Positions 1 through 11,795 of a stretch of 64,000 nt of DNA are shown here, piece after piece (the first letter of the stretch is position 1; every line of letters starts with the position of its first letter). The translations under genes and the position numbers were made by a program. Location: the NCBI GenBank assembly GCA_946902875.1, contig OX336354.1, forward strand, positions 8,529,247 to 8,593,246. Direction: 5' to 3'. The DNA is from Nematopogon swammerdamellus (taxonomy: Eukaryota > Arthropoda > Insecta > Lepidoptera > Adelidae). A model generated the notes under the pieces. That model saw only the letters and a list, made by a program, of their open reading frames with translations. It had not been told where the DNA came from and did not search any database.

Positions 1-489
1 ATGCGTTTGTTGTGTTGTGTTAGTTGTGTTTCTTTGTGGCGAAATAAATGTCTGAATCTGAATACTAGACTCTAAGTGAACGCAGCCTACAATCGGCTAT
101 AAAAACGGATACAGACCTGTAGATAAGATGTACGTAGAACAATTTCGCCACTTGCGCTCGCATAGTGTTCCGAGATGCGTACAGCAAGCTAATGAGTGTG
201 ACAACTGACAAGGTTATACAGGTGTGTCAGTGCAATATTGCTAACGTTGTTTCTTCATTTATTAGATAGATATGCGTTTGTTGTGTTGTGTTAATTGTGT
301 TTCTCCGTGGCGAAATAAATGTCTGAATCTACTACACTCTAAGTGAACGCAGCCTACAATCGGCTATAAAAACGGAGACAGACCTGTAGATAGGATGTAT
401 TTAGAACAATTCCGCCACTTGCGCTCGCATAGTGTTCCGAGATGCGTACATCAAGCGCAATGTGTGTGACAAGGTTATACAGGTGTGTA
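1..489. repeat. Tandem repeat, about 271-bp unit, two copies
   Basis: Two head-to-tail copies start at 1 and 272. Each opens with ATGCGTTTGTTGTGTTGTGT and runs through the shared blocks GGCGAAATAAATGTCTGAAT, CAATCGGCTATAAAAACGGA and CACTTGCGCTCGCATAGTGT to a shared GACAAGGTTATACAGGTGTG. They differ by point changes and small indels. The first copy touches the window edge, so the array may extend to the left. Each copy carries a TATAAAAA stretch, which may be chance. No protein is encoded. Confidence 0.85.
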
Positions 490-902
490 TCTACTTTTTG
501 AGCCGACTGTATGAATTGCTCAGTGTCTACTTACTTCCGTGCTCGCGGTGACGGCTCTCCGCCACGCTCCGTAGATTCACTTCAATCAATGATGCAGTGG
601 AGCATTGCGACCCGCGATCTGTGTACGCCGAGTATCTCATACATACTTACTACGTTACCTACTCGTAGGTAGACATAGGCACTCATGCATTACCATCTCC
701 CCTCTCAGTGCCAGTGTTCGATCACTTCGGTTGATCACCTTTCTTCACTCACCTTTACGTACCTATTCTGTTTCTTTTCTATCATCCATCAATCAATACT
801 AATAATAAATCTGTAAGGGATGATCGTGGAGTAAGTTACTTTGTTTTATGAGATACTGAGTTTGTAGACTCTATGTATGATACTAAAACTAAATTGATGA
901 TT
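490..902. other. No recognised feature
   Basis: Unique-looking sequence between the 271-bp array and a Helitron-like piece. The only open frame is short, with no recognisable motif. Confidence 0.5.
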
Positions 903-1176
903 TTTAGAAATATTTTCTGTATGTATGTATGTATGTATGTTCATCCATAACTCTTAAACCGATCATCTGAATTTCATGAAACTTAGTACAAGCACATTTA
1001 CCTATATGAGACACAGGATAGGCTGAATAAAATTCAGTTTCGGTTACGCTAAGATGTGGCTCTCATACAAGCCGAATTGGTTCGCGCGCCGAAATAAAAG
1101 TACGGTAGCAGGTTTACTCACTTTCTTCTTTTTAAATAGGAATTTCACGCGAGCGAAGCCGCAGGCCAAAGCTAGT
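903..1176 (+). mobile_element. Helitron-like non-autonomous element, 3' part
   Basis: The right end reads GCGAGCGAAGCCGCAGGCC then AAAGCTAGT. The GC-rich hairpin followed by CTAGT is the usual layout of a Helitron 3' end, and this tail is widespread in Lepidoptera. The left side has a short TATG microsatellite (about 914-939) and the ATAACTCTTAAACCGATC block often seen inside these elements. It has no coding capacity. The left boundary is uncertain. Confidence 0.6.
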
Positions 1177-1812
1177 CTTTAATAATGCAAGAATTGTTTA
1201 TGAAATGTATGTTCATTCATAGGTGTCACACGTTCGTGAGTTTCCTCGGTAAAGCCATGCCTTTTTGACTCGCTGCCGCCTCGTAAACACCGCATTTGGT
1301 TTACATATCCTCATTCAGGGAGAATCATCGCTCACGCACGAAAAGTAACCATTCATATCTTACAATAGGCATACGTTATTCAGTGTAGCATTCTCTGTAC
1401 ACAATGTGTTCCGCATCATTTTGCGACTGCCTTCTGAGTTGTATTGTCCAGCTCCTTTATCTTAGCACCTACATCCATTGATGCTAGAATACATATTCCT
1501 ACGATAACTATTCGTGAGACGAACGAAGATAGCTCATACGGATTGTAAGAGTGTACGTACACGCACGAGGTCCCTCATTTTCACGGTTCTCGAACTCGAA
1601 AGAGACCGGTCCCGCGCACGACTATTGTTGGGATTCGAGCCGAGAGGGCTCCGGCCTCCGCCCTTGCTCCCTGTTGTCCACAGTGTACCGCTTCCGATGA
1701 ATTATTTGCATGGTGCGTGGAGCAGAGTGGGCTCGCGCCATTAGTGTGATGTTGAATTTGGAACGTTGATTCTTTTATTTCGTAAAATTTAGGCAAACAA
1801 GCTCTTACTCTT
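1177..1812. other. No recognised gene or repeat
   Basis: Short frames occur on both strands here, but none has a recognisable domain or convincing exon signals. Confidence 0.5.
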
Positions 1813-2200
1813 AGCCTCGGTAGCTCAGTGGTGCTGTCGGTCGACTGTTGTTAAGCAACCCTGAGCGCGGTCAGTACTTGGATGGGTGACCGTTCGACCG
1901 TTGTAGGCTGACCGTGGTTCGGATTCCACGTAAAACTGTAGTTCCCTATCCTTCCTACCTTACTAGGTGGTATAGGGTCTATCCCGCTCGCGTTGGTATC
2001 ACCGCACTGAATGAAACGTCGGTCGAAACGGCTATGTAAATAGTTCGTGTTTTCCGACCGGTTCAGTGTAGCCGACATGAAATGAAGGGAAGCACTGACA
2101 TGGCACCTAGTTCACCCGGTGTTATGGACTGACATCACGGATGTTGTAGCTGATGTAGCCAACCGTGTCAGTTTCCATAAAAATAAATAAATAAAAAATA
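1813..2200 (+). mobile_element. SINE family A (tRNA/5S mosaic head), near full length
   Basis: The head begins AGCCTCGGTAGCTCAGTGG, which contains a tRNA-like A box. It continues with GTTAAGCAACCCTGAGCGCG and AGTACTTGGATGGGTGACCG, which closely match the internal promoter region of 5S rRNA. Next comes GTGGTTCGGATTCCAC, shaped like a tRNA T arm with a B box. The body then carries ACTGAATGAAACGTCGGTCG and ends GTGTCAGTTTCCATAA plus an A-rich tail. It is transcribed by Pol III if active, and has no coding capacity. Confidence 0.8.
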
Positions 2201-3651
2201 TTCTTGGAAAAACAGGAATCAACAGTCACGTATCTATTTTTTTCCTAACTAGAGAGCTGCGACCATCCGTATAAGCGGCACGCAGCCATAAGTAGTAGTT
2301 TACATAAGGTACCTACATAACGGTAGCGAGATCGGCTTATCGTGTCTAAGAGGCGAATAACAAATCGTTACTATCCGTTCAAGTCGCCCCCTGCCAGCGC
2401 GGAGCCGGCTGGACTTGCGTCGTTGTTGACTAATTTATTAGACGGAACCCCTCTTTTAGCACGCGAACCTCTCGTCAACTCGCGGCGAACGGAGTCGGGT
2501 CGATGACTCAGAGGAAAAGTCACTGCATTGTAGTGTAGTGATGATAGTGAACCTTGTTGACTTCTGTGGTAGTACCGAGAAAATGTCAATTGGTTGGGTT
2601 CAGTCAGGTATTAACAATTGCGGAAGTTGACCTTAAAAAAATATTTTATGTGTTCATTTAAACTCTGACGAAATAAAAAGTATAGACAGAAGGCAGCTAG
2701 GAATACAGTGATGCATCAAAACTATGTACACCTTGCCGTGTACATACAAGACCACACGCACACACACGCAATCAAACTACACCTCGCACCTCGACAACAA
2801 GTGTTGCCATTAGTGTTATAATAATCCCAATTTTTGCGTAAGTAAGATTACACGCAATGTTAACATTACTTGTTTGTTGTAATAGTTTTTTCCCTTTTTT
2901 TTTATACTATCCCAAATATAAATAAAATTAAACAATATTGTATTAGGTACTATTTCTATTTTATTTACAAAACAATACACAACTTGGTAAACGTTATTTT
3001 TATAATACTGGGGGTATTGATACTGGCCTTCTACCACATGTAATGTACCAAAAAAACTGGCCTACCCTGCATTGCCCGCGACGAAATTGGTCTGAGATAG
3101 ATTTAAATCCGATTTTCGTGTCATACTTCATTAATTCCTTATTTATATGTGTTACGGCTTTTTAAGTTTTAATCTTGTAACATTGTGTATCCTTTTTATA
3201 CATTTAATAAAAATATTATACCTAACGTACCTACTTATTTTAACCAAATGTTATTTTCTTTGTTCCAGGTACAACATTGCTGATATACCTTGCGCATTCC
3301 GAACGCCTTCAAATGTATCAAGATCGTCTTTGATCGACTGCCTCCACCTCGTCGAGTCGAAATGTATCTCCGCTAGAGTGCTCACAGTGATAGAAAGGGT
3401 GCCTTCCAATAATCCCGGCGTGTGATGCTTGTTCGCAAATGTCCTTCCACCCTACCCGCACGTACACTAAAAAGGTGGCGCGAACATGCCCCCTCCCTCG
3501 AAGCGTTATGTAATTTGGTCGGGCCCTTCTGTGCACTTGCCGGCACCGGGTAATGGAAAATGTTAAGTCGTTGAGCTTATTTACAATTTTCTTAAAGATA
3601 TTGGAACGGGACGTGTTTTTATTCTTTACTAAGACGTGTTCTTCTTTCTGC
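2201..3651. other. No supported gene; AT-rich with a short CA repeat
   Basis: A short CA-rich microsatellite lies near 2755-2770. At 3258-3275 there is a splice-acceptor-like pyrimidine run ending TTCCAG. It is followed by GC-richer sequence (3275-3540) with short frames on both strands that match no family I know. The same TTTCTTTGTTCCAG string recurs at 25540-25553, so it may belong to a repeat rather than an exon border. Confidence 0.45.
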
Positions 3652-4036
3652 TTTTTTTTATGGAAACTGACACTGTTGGCTACATCACCTACCTACAACA
3701 TCCGCGATGTCAGCCCATAACACCAGGTGAAATAGGCGCCATGTCAGTGCTTCCCTTCATTTCATGTCGGCTACACTGAACTGGACGGAAAACACGAACT
3801 ATTTACATACCCGTTTCGACTGACGACCCTTCATTCAGTGCGATGGAACCAATCCGGGCGGGATAAACCCTACCACCTAGTAAGATAAGAAGGGAACGGG
3901 AAGGGACCTACAGCTTTACGTGAAATCAGAACCACGATCAGCCTCCAACTGTCGAGCGGTCACCCATCCAAGTACTGACCGCGCCCAGGTGTGCTTAAAA
4001 ACATTCGACCGACCGCACCACTGAGCTACCGAGGCT
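3652..4036 (-). mobile_element. SINE family A, near full length, minus strand
   Basis: Read on the minus strand it starts AGCCTCGGTAGCTCAGTGG, passes through GTACTTGGATGGGTGACCG and the body, and ends at an A tail that appears here as a T run at 3652-3659. In the 5S-like part AAGCAA has decayed (GTTTTTAAGCAC). Confidence 0.8.
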
Positions 4037-7000
4037 GACATGAATCTGCTTTTGAAATGTCCCTATTTCAGTTATTCCATTCCGTCTTTTTCATTTGTGA
4101 TCATCGTAGATGTTCAAAATTCAATCTTGCTCTTGCTTGAATAAATAGAGGTCAGCGCCTCATTTAGTGGCGAACTAGCCAGGCCGTGCGTCGCGTCGCG
4201 TCGCTAGCACAGCGCCAGGTTGCTAAATAATGTGTTCGCGGACGCAAGATAAGCGAGTAAGTGCAAGTTTTATTGGCCGGCCACTGGACTGGCCAGTTCG
4301 CTCGTTATCGCCGGCAGGTAGCCCTAAATCAGCCGAGTTTATATGGGCTTTAACCTTGACGGCGTTCTATAGACGCCTAACGAGGAGCACTCGAAGGGGA
4401 GGTGTTTTCGAAACGTTCAACCACATTTCTCAGGCTCGTGCCCGTGCTCGCATAGACGGATGTAGGACCTGTGAAATATTATACAGCCGTGAAGGCCTCC
4501 TTTATCTTTTCAGTGAAATATGACGCCTATTGGTTTTGAGGATTTCGTTGGCGTGAAACATGAATGCTGGATAAAACCAATTTTCTTATCATGTTTTTTG
4601 ATGAGATGTATAAAAGCGATATAATACACATTTGGTGATGAAAGAATAAATTTAAAAAAATGTGTAGATTTCTTCACTAAAATGAAAGTCTTGCGAATAA
4701 GAGAAACCAGACTTTTTTTATTTATAACATTTATTCAATTGAATATGATCATTTCGTATATGCGTGCAAAACTTCTTGCAAAGAGTACGTAATGTAATGA
4801 ATGAGTAATCGCAAACAGGTTTTTCTGTCTACCTTTCAAAATATTTGCCGATATCATTGTACGAGTATCTTATCTCATTTGAATAAACGCAATAGCTGGC
4901 AGGTGCAATTAGGTAATGAGTAATGAATGACGATATGTTTGAGGTCTACAGACATAAATTAATTCGTTGCTTTGTCTCATTGTTATGTATGATGTTTTCA
5001 ACGTTGGACTGTTTTAGTATTTTTCATTTATGTTTTAATTTAAAAATATTTTGTCTGGTTCACTAATCTGATGTCAGCAATAAACTGCTGCGATGTATGA
5101 ACGGAAATCAAATACAAATCAGTGACGAAACAGCATATATCAGCTACTTCTAAACCAATTTAAAGGCAAAATTCTCCTTAAATTCACTTGTCACACTATC
5201 CAGACGGCCCGTACTCCGCTGCATCCTCGGCCCTCCTGCTCCTCCTAAGACTCTACAAATCCTATAAATCCCGATATCCAGAGCGTCCACACACTGCTGC
5301 CTTCGGCGAGCCGCAGCCATAAAGGTGTCGCCGCAATGCAATTTTTCACGTGGCTTTTAGGTGCGACTGCTAGATGCGGGCGCCAGATTACTTTGTCCGC
5401 GGTCTCGGACGCCATATTTACGAGCACTTCGCCTCGGAAAGAATGGGATGCCGAGATGCCTCCGGTAATGCGGCAAAAGCACAGGCTAAGTGGAATTAAT
5501 GCCTGTTTCTAGTCATGCCGAGAATGGTCTAGCTCGCGTGACAGTGACTAGATTTTCCGAAGTCTTGCACCAGAACCGGGAAGGTGCAAAGATGTTCAAA
5601 GACGGATGGATGACTGTATGATTACTTGCTTGATGTTTTAACCGATTAACCTTTTTTATTTGGCATTCTGAATAATTCTGATACGCCCAACATTTTGATG
5701 TTGAGTGACAGCATCGTCTGGGGAGCGTTACATACAACAATGACCCCAAGTAGTTAGCTGTCATATTTATAAGAGCATCCGATCGAGCCGACCCATTGCG
5801 CCCGTGTGTGCCGCTGCAGTCTCACGGCGGCGGCGCGGCGAGTCGGCGACAGAGACGTAGTTATTTATCTGTCGGTTACTTCTCCGGCCGCGTTTGGAGC
5901 GGTCTAATGGGGTCAGGCAGGACTCAGGACGCGGGTCGGCACTGAAATGTGAATCTGTAGCGGCGGAGGCGGCGCGGCGGCGGATGCGCAAAATTGCCGC
6001 TCTGTTGATTCAGACTCCTTGTTACATTGCATCTTGTTTCTATCTACATGTATCTAATTGACACTTTGATTATGCAAAGGTGTCTACTGTGTTGAAACAT
6101 TGTTTGAGTTCGCTTTAGTTTCAACTTGCGTGCAATTTCATAACTAAATGGTGTAGAATGGTGTTTTGGGGAAATGAATACGTACTCCAAATTCAAATTC
6201 CAAGTTCCAAATGTTTTTATTGTTTAGAATTTTAGTAAAAATTTAATTTTCTTAAGTCTGGATTAGTATTCCAAACGGATAGATAAAAAGGAAGAGGAGA
6301 AGAGCCAACATAGAAAACAAACCTTTTTGAAGGCAGTTTTTATATTTTTTTAAATAGTTTTATTATAAACATGTTTGTGCCCTTTCCAGGGAACCAAGCG
6401 CTGTCTTACCCGCTCCACCTCAAATTTACTACTTCTGTTCATATTATTTACCTAACTAATACCTTTGTGAAACTCAACATTGTGTCACTTTATTTCACCA
6501 CGCACTCGAGCCTGGTCTAGGCGGCATGAGATAATAATTCAAAATAATTCAAAACTGATTTCAAGGGCTTAGTGTCTTATGCTTTCGGCGTATGGATTAG
6601 ATTCTTCACACCACACGTGATGTGCCTACAAACAACCAGCAAATCGGAAAATCGCGTCTTTATCGTGCAACATCCATTTTACCTTATTCTAATCTCATCC
6701 CCCTTGAATTTATATCATGGTGTACCTACATAATGTGTATGTATTATTGTATAGTACAAGTTTCAAAATATTTTGATTGTTCTGAAGTTCTGAGAATAGT
6801 CGAGAGTGTACCGGAAGTGTTTGTGTCGGTTCTCTTGATGTTGTTTCTCTCTTCCTGTACTTTATTCAAATATGTATTATATGCAAGTATGCTTGCACAA
6901 ATGTACGTCATTCGACTGAAAGTAAAAGTTAGCCTCGAAAGCGAATTCGGCTCAAGTTGCCCTCCGGCCTCGCGACACCTGAAATTACCGGATGAAATGA

Positions 7001-8143
7001 TACTTTGACAAGCCACGTACTGCTCGGACGTATTTTGGGCGCTCCCTCAGGCGCGGCTGGAGCGAAACAAAACTAATTAAACCGGAGGCAGGAGGCGCTA
7101 TTCATTATAACTTGTCTTGTCGTTGCCACGCTATCACTCCGTCAACTGCTCCCGACGACGCGACGCCCGCCTAACCGGAGCAAGAGCGTCGGCAATGTTC
7201 CATACTATCAGAGCTGGTGCCTCTCATACAGTATGCATGCGATAGATCTCGTCAGCTAAGCTCGACAGAGTTGAAAAGTTTATCGTTGAATGCTTGTAGG
7301 TAAGTAAATTCCGCAGGTTAATGCATTTCTTACACAGAACTGGTGAACTCTGGAACGCTCGTGATTGACGTGAATAGGCACCTTTTAGGCCGGCGTGGCA
7401 TTCGCAACACCCTTGGTGGCGCCTAGCTCTTCTTAGATGGTGGTTCCAGCAATTTTTAAGAAAAATACGAAGTTGGCTCTACGTTCAATATAACATTTCC
7501 CGATGCCACTCCTTTACTGTTTTCAATTACCCTCTATCTATCCAGACCGGAAAAAAGATCGGGACACTGAAAATGAGCTTGTTAGCGGAAGGTCCGCCAA
7601 AGAAGTAATATTAAATGGCAGTTATATTAAAGACACTACGTTCACAAGGTCAGCTGATAGTTACCTGCAGCACACACACAGTACGTACTTACTCGTTAAT
7701 GGTTAATAAAACGACACGCGGATGCCGCAGGTTACTGCTCATTTAATATCAAGTGGACGAAGAACATTAGGGCTTTAGTGCCGACGACGACGACGAAGCC
7801 GTTAATATAATATCAATACATTGAGCCGAGGTCCCCGAAGAGGTCGCCTCTTCAATAAAACTGGAACATCAACGTATTTCTTGTCTGTGCACGGAGCGGC
7901 TTGGATGGATGTAATAGTTCATTTTATAGTATGTTTTCAATTATTTTAATGGCGTATCTAACGCCCACGCGTCTCATAGCTTACAGCGTACAATGTATGA
8001 ATGCATACGTACAATGTACAAGTATGCTTGCTGAGGTGAGATTAGAAACGATAAGCAAGGGCCGCTTTGAGCTAGCTAGAAGAACTAGACGCCTTTAGTT
8101 AGAGGCCTTAACGTCGTGGTCGCTGTTTTGCTGTGCCCGACTT
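4037..8143. other. No supported gene; mixed AT-rich and GC-rich sequence
   Basis: About 4 kb without a credible coding region. GC-rich pockets lie at about 5790-5990 and 7020-7200; the latter includes AACTAATTAAACCGG, a homeodomain-type core. Frames such as 6622-7008 have no recognisable domain. The pockets could be regulatory, but nothing here proves it. Confidence 0.45.
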
Positions 8144-8197
8144 CTTGCAGCACAACATCGATTACTGTGCTTACCCCGATTGTCGGCATACAGAGTG
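8144..8197 (-). repeat. Repeat family B fragment, minus strand
   Basis: GCTTACCCCGATTGTCGG is the reverse complement of CCGACAATCGGGGTAAGC, the hallmark of an unclassified short repeat with other copies at 10116, 11286, 24671, 32431 and 62591. Confidence 0.6.
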
Positions 8198-10115
8198 ATG
8201 TCGAGCTTTTTATGGGATTAAAGTTGAACAGCATCATCATATGTGCTGTAACGCTTTTGACCACAATGTAGAGCTAGAGAGAGACGCTGAACGCGCGAAC
8301 GGAGCGTCGTCGTCGTCGGCGGTAACAGATGCCCGTGACGTGACACACGCCTTGTCGTCACGTATCGAGTCACACGCGGACGTGTCGCGGCGCGCTGCGG
8401 AGGAGGGTGTGGGACGGCCACATCTGGCGAGGAAATGTGTGCTTTTTTGTATGCACCAATGTTAGTCTCGGTTGATTGAACGTCTTGAGAGAATGGAATC
8501 GCAGTAAGTACTCTCTCGTGCAAGGACATGGGACAAACATGTGTTAGTTACGTTAGGTTATTATAAACCTTGCAGAGCTAGCAAGTGAAACCTATGAATA
8601 ATCGATTTGGTGATCACGAGACAAGGTTTTGAAGGTTAGATTCAGTTATGTTAGCTACCCGAACCTGACCTCTACTTTCGGCTTTCGGGGCCAACTCCAG
8701 GAAAAAACCAAATCGCTCTCAAATCTATGCTCTCAAGTCAATGCACTTCGAAGATATATAGGCGAAGTAATTTGACGTCATTGTAGGTTGATAAAAAATT
8801 CAACGTAATACCTTAAAGTAACATTTAATTTGCTTTATGAAGGCAAAATTACATTCACATTCAATATAAATTTTCCTGTTTATGTAGCGAGCACGACCGC
8901 GTACATACGGAGGAAAGACGACACGAGACGCTCAGGGTGGGTTGCAGACTTTCCATCCGAGATAAGCATTGTTTTATTGAGGTTCCGTACATCTTGTTTT
9001 TGGCTGGATTCGCACTGGAGACGCCGACTATTACTCCCTTACGTGAAGCGACGCAGCTTTGGACCAGGCCTAATATATTTTTTTTATATTATTATGGGCA
9101 TAAATTTATTCCGTCCCACTTCTGCTTAGTAAAATTTTTCAAAATTCTTTAAATTTTGTACAGATTCTATTTTATTCTATACTCAAACTAATCTCCACAC
9201 ATAAAAGGATTTAGTCTTTAAGTTTTTCTAACAATGGCCAGATTTACCTAACAACGAGAAGTCTAGCATCAGATACAATCTGTCTGTTGTCTACTAGTTC
9301 AGTATATGCGAACAGCTCTGGGATTCGAATCACCTTGAAATAGTCGTGTCACCTTTTATGTCTGAGAATGACAAGAAGTGTGCGATTATCCCACTTCTGA
9401 TACAATGCGTGAGATATACAATAACTTTTATCTCTCGGAATGTCCACATCTTTTCGATATTGGGCAAAATGGAGATGTCAGTCAACCAAAAGTGTGACAC
9501 GAGGCCCAACCCAAGTCCGATTGCCTAGTTCCAGGTTGCCGGCGCTTTATAACTTCCGCGTCGGCCGCGCCGTCGCCGCGTCTCGTCTCGCTTGTTATTT
9601 CAGACGCTTCAGACGCTCTTCTTTATGTGTCTGTTTGTTTTAATGCCTGTCGCAATAAAAACGGAATTGGACTCAGATAATCGTGCTCCAGTGTAGTGCG
9701 GCCCTTATTCACTAAAATAGACCATGTACAATGAAAACAAGTCACCTTTTATTGTTGCAAAGCTTTTTAAGAGATTTACGAGGGACACATGGAGAAAGTT
9801 CAACATTTATCTAACAAATTATGTTTTAATATTTTAACGGGTGACGCTTGTGGGATTAGAGGCACCTAAAATTACTTCACGTCCAATTTAAAGAAATGTC
9901 TATCCTATACAGGCAAGGCAATCCTATACTAAAACAAAATGGTTCACTTCACTTGCATGGGTATGTGTATCAATTCACTTGCTTGCACAATAACTTACTA
10001 GCATCTGCATACATAAATAATGTAAATAGTGTCCAATCATTCAAATATAGAAAACACTTTAAACATCCATGTGCAAATATAATATGAAAAGCATATGTCA
10101 TCCAAGAGATACATA
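8198..10115. other. No supported gene
   Basis: AT-rich sequence with a GC-richer part around 8270-8420. Overlapping frames occur on both strands of the GC-rich part, as expected from low stop density. No domain is recognised. Confidence 0.45.
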
Positions 10116-10296
10116 TCACACACGCTGAATTCCGTCAATCGGGGTAAGCAGAGTAATCGGTGTTGTGCTGCAAGAACTCTGGTAAATTACAGCACAACAC
10201 TGAACACCACGTTTCGCAAAGTATTCGAACAAGATTCAATAGATCAAGCAGCAAGTAAGGTACGAAGACCCACCTGCTGCATGACTCGGTGGAAGT
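10116..10296 (+). repeat. Repeat family B copy
   Basis: It contains CAATCGGGGTAAGCAGAG, TTGTGCTGCAAGAACTCTGG, ACAGCACAACACTGA, CACCACGTTTCGCAAAGTA and CTGCTGCATGACTCGGTGGA. The same blocks occur in the same order at 24671-24953. It is non-coding and its class is unknown. Confidence 0.7.
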
Positions 10297-10887
10297 AGAT
10301 AAGTCCTTTCATTTCGTACTGTTGCTATAATTAAGTGTCTTCACATCACACAGATCATAGTAATCACACCTTTCTGTAAGTACTCCTCTAAATAAATAGG
10401 GTTCCAAAGAGAGCGACGGAGAATGGACACAGAATGAGACCTTGGATGAAACCCGAATTCTGCCATCGTGATCTGACACGACAAAACCATCTAAGTCGTG
10501 AACTATGAAGACAAGGTTGTGAGAACAAAATACATTTTACGCTCGAGTAGAATTCACCACGAAACACTGTTGCCGCAAAAAAAATCCACAAAAGTACGAC
10601 CTCATAAACTAGCAGTTGGCGGCTCCGTTACATTTTATTTATTAGGTGGTCGGTCGGTTCGGTACCCATCTACTCCGTGTGTCGCTAAACCGTTAGACGC
10701 CAGTACTCTTTTCTATTCTGTGCCGTTAGTGACATAACGCGCTATATAGTGCGGTGTGTTCTGAAAGTCCACCAACAAAGCAGAAGAGCGTACCTAATAT
10801 TGAATGGCTGATGGGAGAGGTGATCTGTTGTTCAATCTTAACAGCTATTTATACGACAACTTTGTTGAAATTACTTGAAAATCTATA

Positions 10888-10939
10888 GTATACGATAACT
10901 AAATTGCATAAAAAATTATGCAATTTAGTTATCGTATAC
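10888..10939. repeat. Perfect 23-bp hairpin with a 6-nt loop
   Basis: The left arm at 10888-10910 begins GTATACGATAACTAAATTGC. Its exact reverse complement lies at 10917-10939, separated by AAAAAT. Sequence on either side does not pair. Confidence 0.9.
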
Positions 10940-10961
10940 CAATTTACCAATTTCGATGAGA

Positions 10962-11047
10962 AGAATGGAAGACCGCGTGTGGTGGCGTGCCTTGGGAGAG
11001 GCCTTTGTCCAGCAGTGGACCGATACAGGCTGATGATGATGGTGATT
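10962..11047 (+). mobile_element. 3' tail of an RTE-type LINE
   Basis: The sequence GTGCCTTGGGAGAGGCCTTT then GTCCAGCAGTGGACCGATAC ends in CAGGCTGATGATGATGGTG. This matches the conserved 3' end of RTE-type LINEs that I know from Lepidoptera, which finish in TGATGATG repeats. Only the extreme 3' end remains, so it is a dead 5'-truncated insertion. Confidence 0.65.
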
Positions 11048-11285
11048 TTTTTTTATTTCTTTTTTTATTTCAATTTTTTTTCAATATAATGTGGTTATTT
11101 CATACATACATAACTTCACCGCCGCTTCCTAATGAATGGGGTATGCAGGCGGGCGGCTACCAACGGATCCTGACACCTGTGTAAAATGTACCTGACACAC
11201 CGTTTTTTTCTCTGTCGTAAAAACGGTAATAGATACAAGCGTTAAACTTGGTGAGATTATGGTGCAAATACCATACCACATGCCA

Positions 11286-11374
11286 AATCGGGGTAAGCAG
11301 ATTAATCGGTTTGTACTGCAAGGACTCCGGTATATTACAGCACAAAACTGACCACCACGTTTAACAAAGTATAG
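11286..11374 (+). repeat. Repeat family B fragment
   Basis: It carries AATCGGGGTAAGCAGATTA, CTGCAAGGACTCCGGTATAT and GACCACCACGTTTAACAAAG in the order seen in the longer copies at 10116 and 24671. Confidence 0.65.
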
Positions 11375-11727
11375 AGCACCCACGCGGTACTCTATACCGT
11401 GCAGTGCACACTCTATTCAACTAAGGATCCCCAAGTCCGAACCGAATGAAATAAAACACAATTTTCTTGGTAAATATGCATAACACAAATATATTGTGCA
11501 GTGGTACGGAAACCTTGGCGGGTTTTTTTTTATTATTTGCTGAAGAATTTCGTAGTATGAAGTTCTCTGTCGCTTGCGCGCCAGCAACATACTGCCGTCG
11601 CGCAAGAAATTCTTCCTGCTGCGCTATACTATTCTTAGTATACCCGTATATATACCCGCCATAATAATACTTATTTTGTGAAAATTTCAGAACCGTAATG
11701 TAGCGACATTACGGTTCTAAACATACA

Positions 11728-11795
11728 ACACATTAAAGGTAGGACAGATAGACGGACAGACGGCGTGGGCTTAGAACTAGGGTCCCGTATGGACA
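11728..11795 (-). repeat. Repeat family C fragment
   Basis: GGTAGGACAGATAGACGGAC followed by AGGGTCCCGTATGGAC resembles the CTGTCTGTC and GGGTTCCGTA blocks of family C read in reverse. Confidence 0.45.

Noticed and set aside
1813..1935. Genuine 5S rRNA or tRNA gene
   Set aside because: The 5S and tRNA similarities are short modules inside a dispersed SINE with a common tail; no complete RNA gene is present.
3258..3540. Exon following a TTCCAG acceptor-like site
   Set aside because: The same pyrimidine string occurs near 25550, frames on both strands are equally open, and no domain is recognised.
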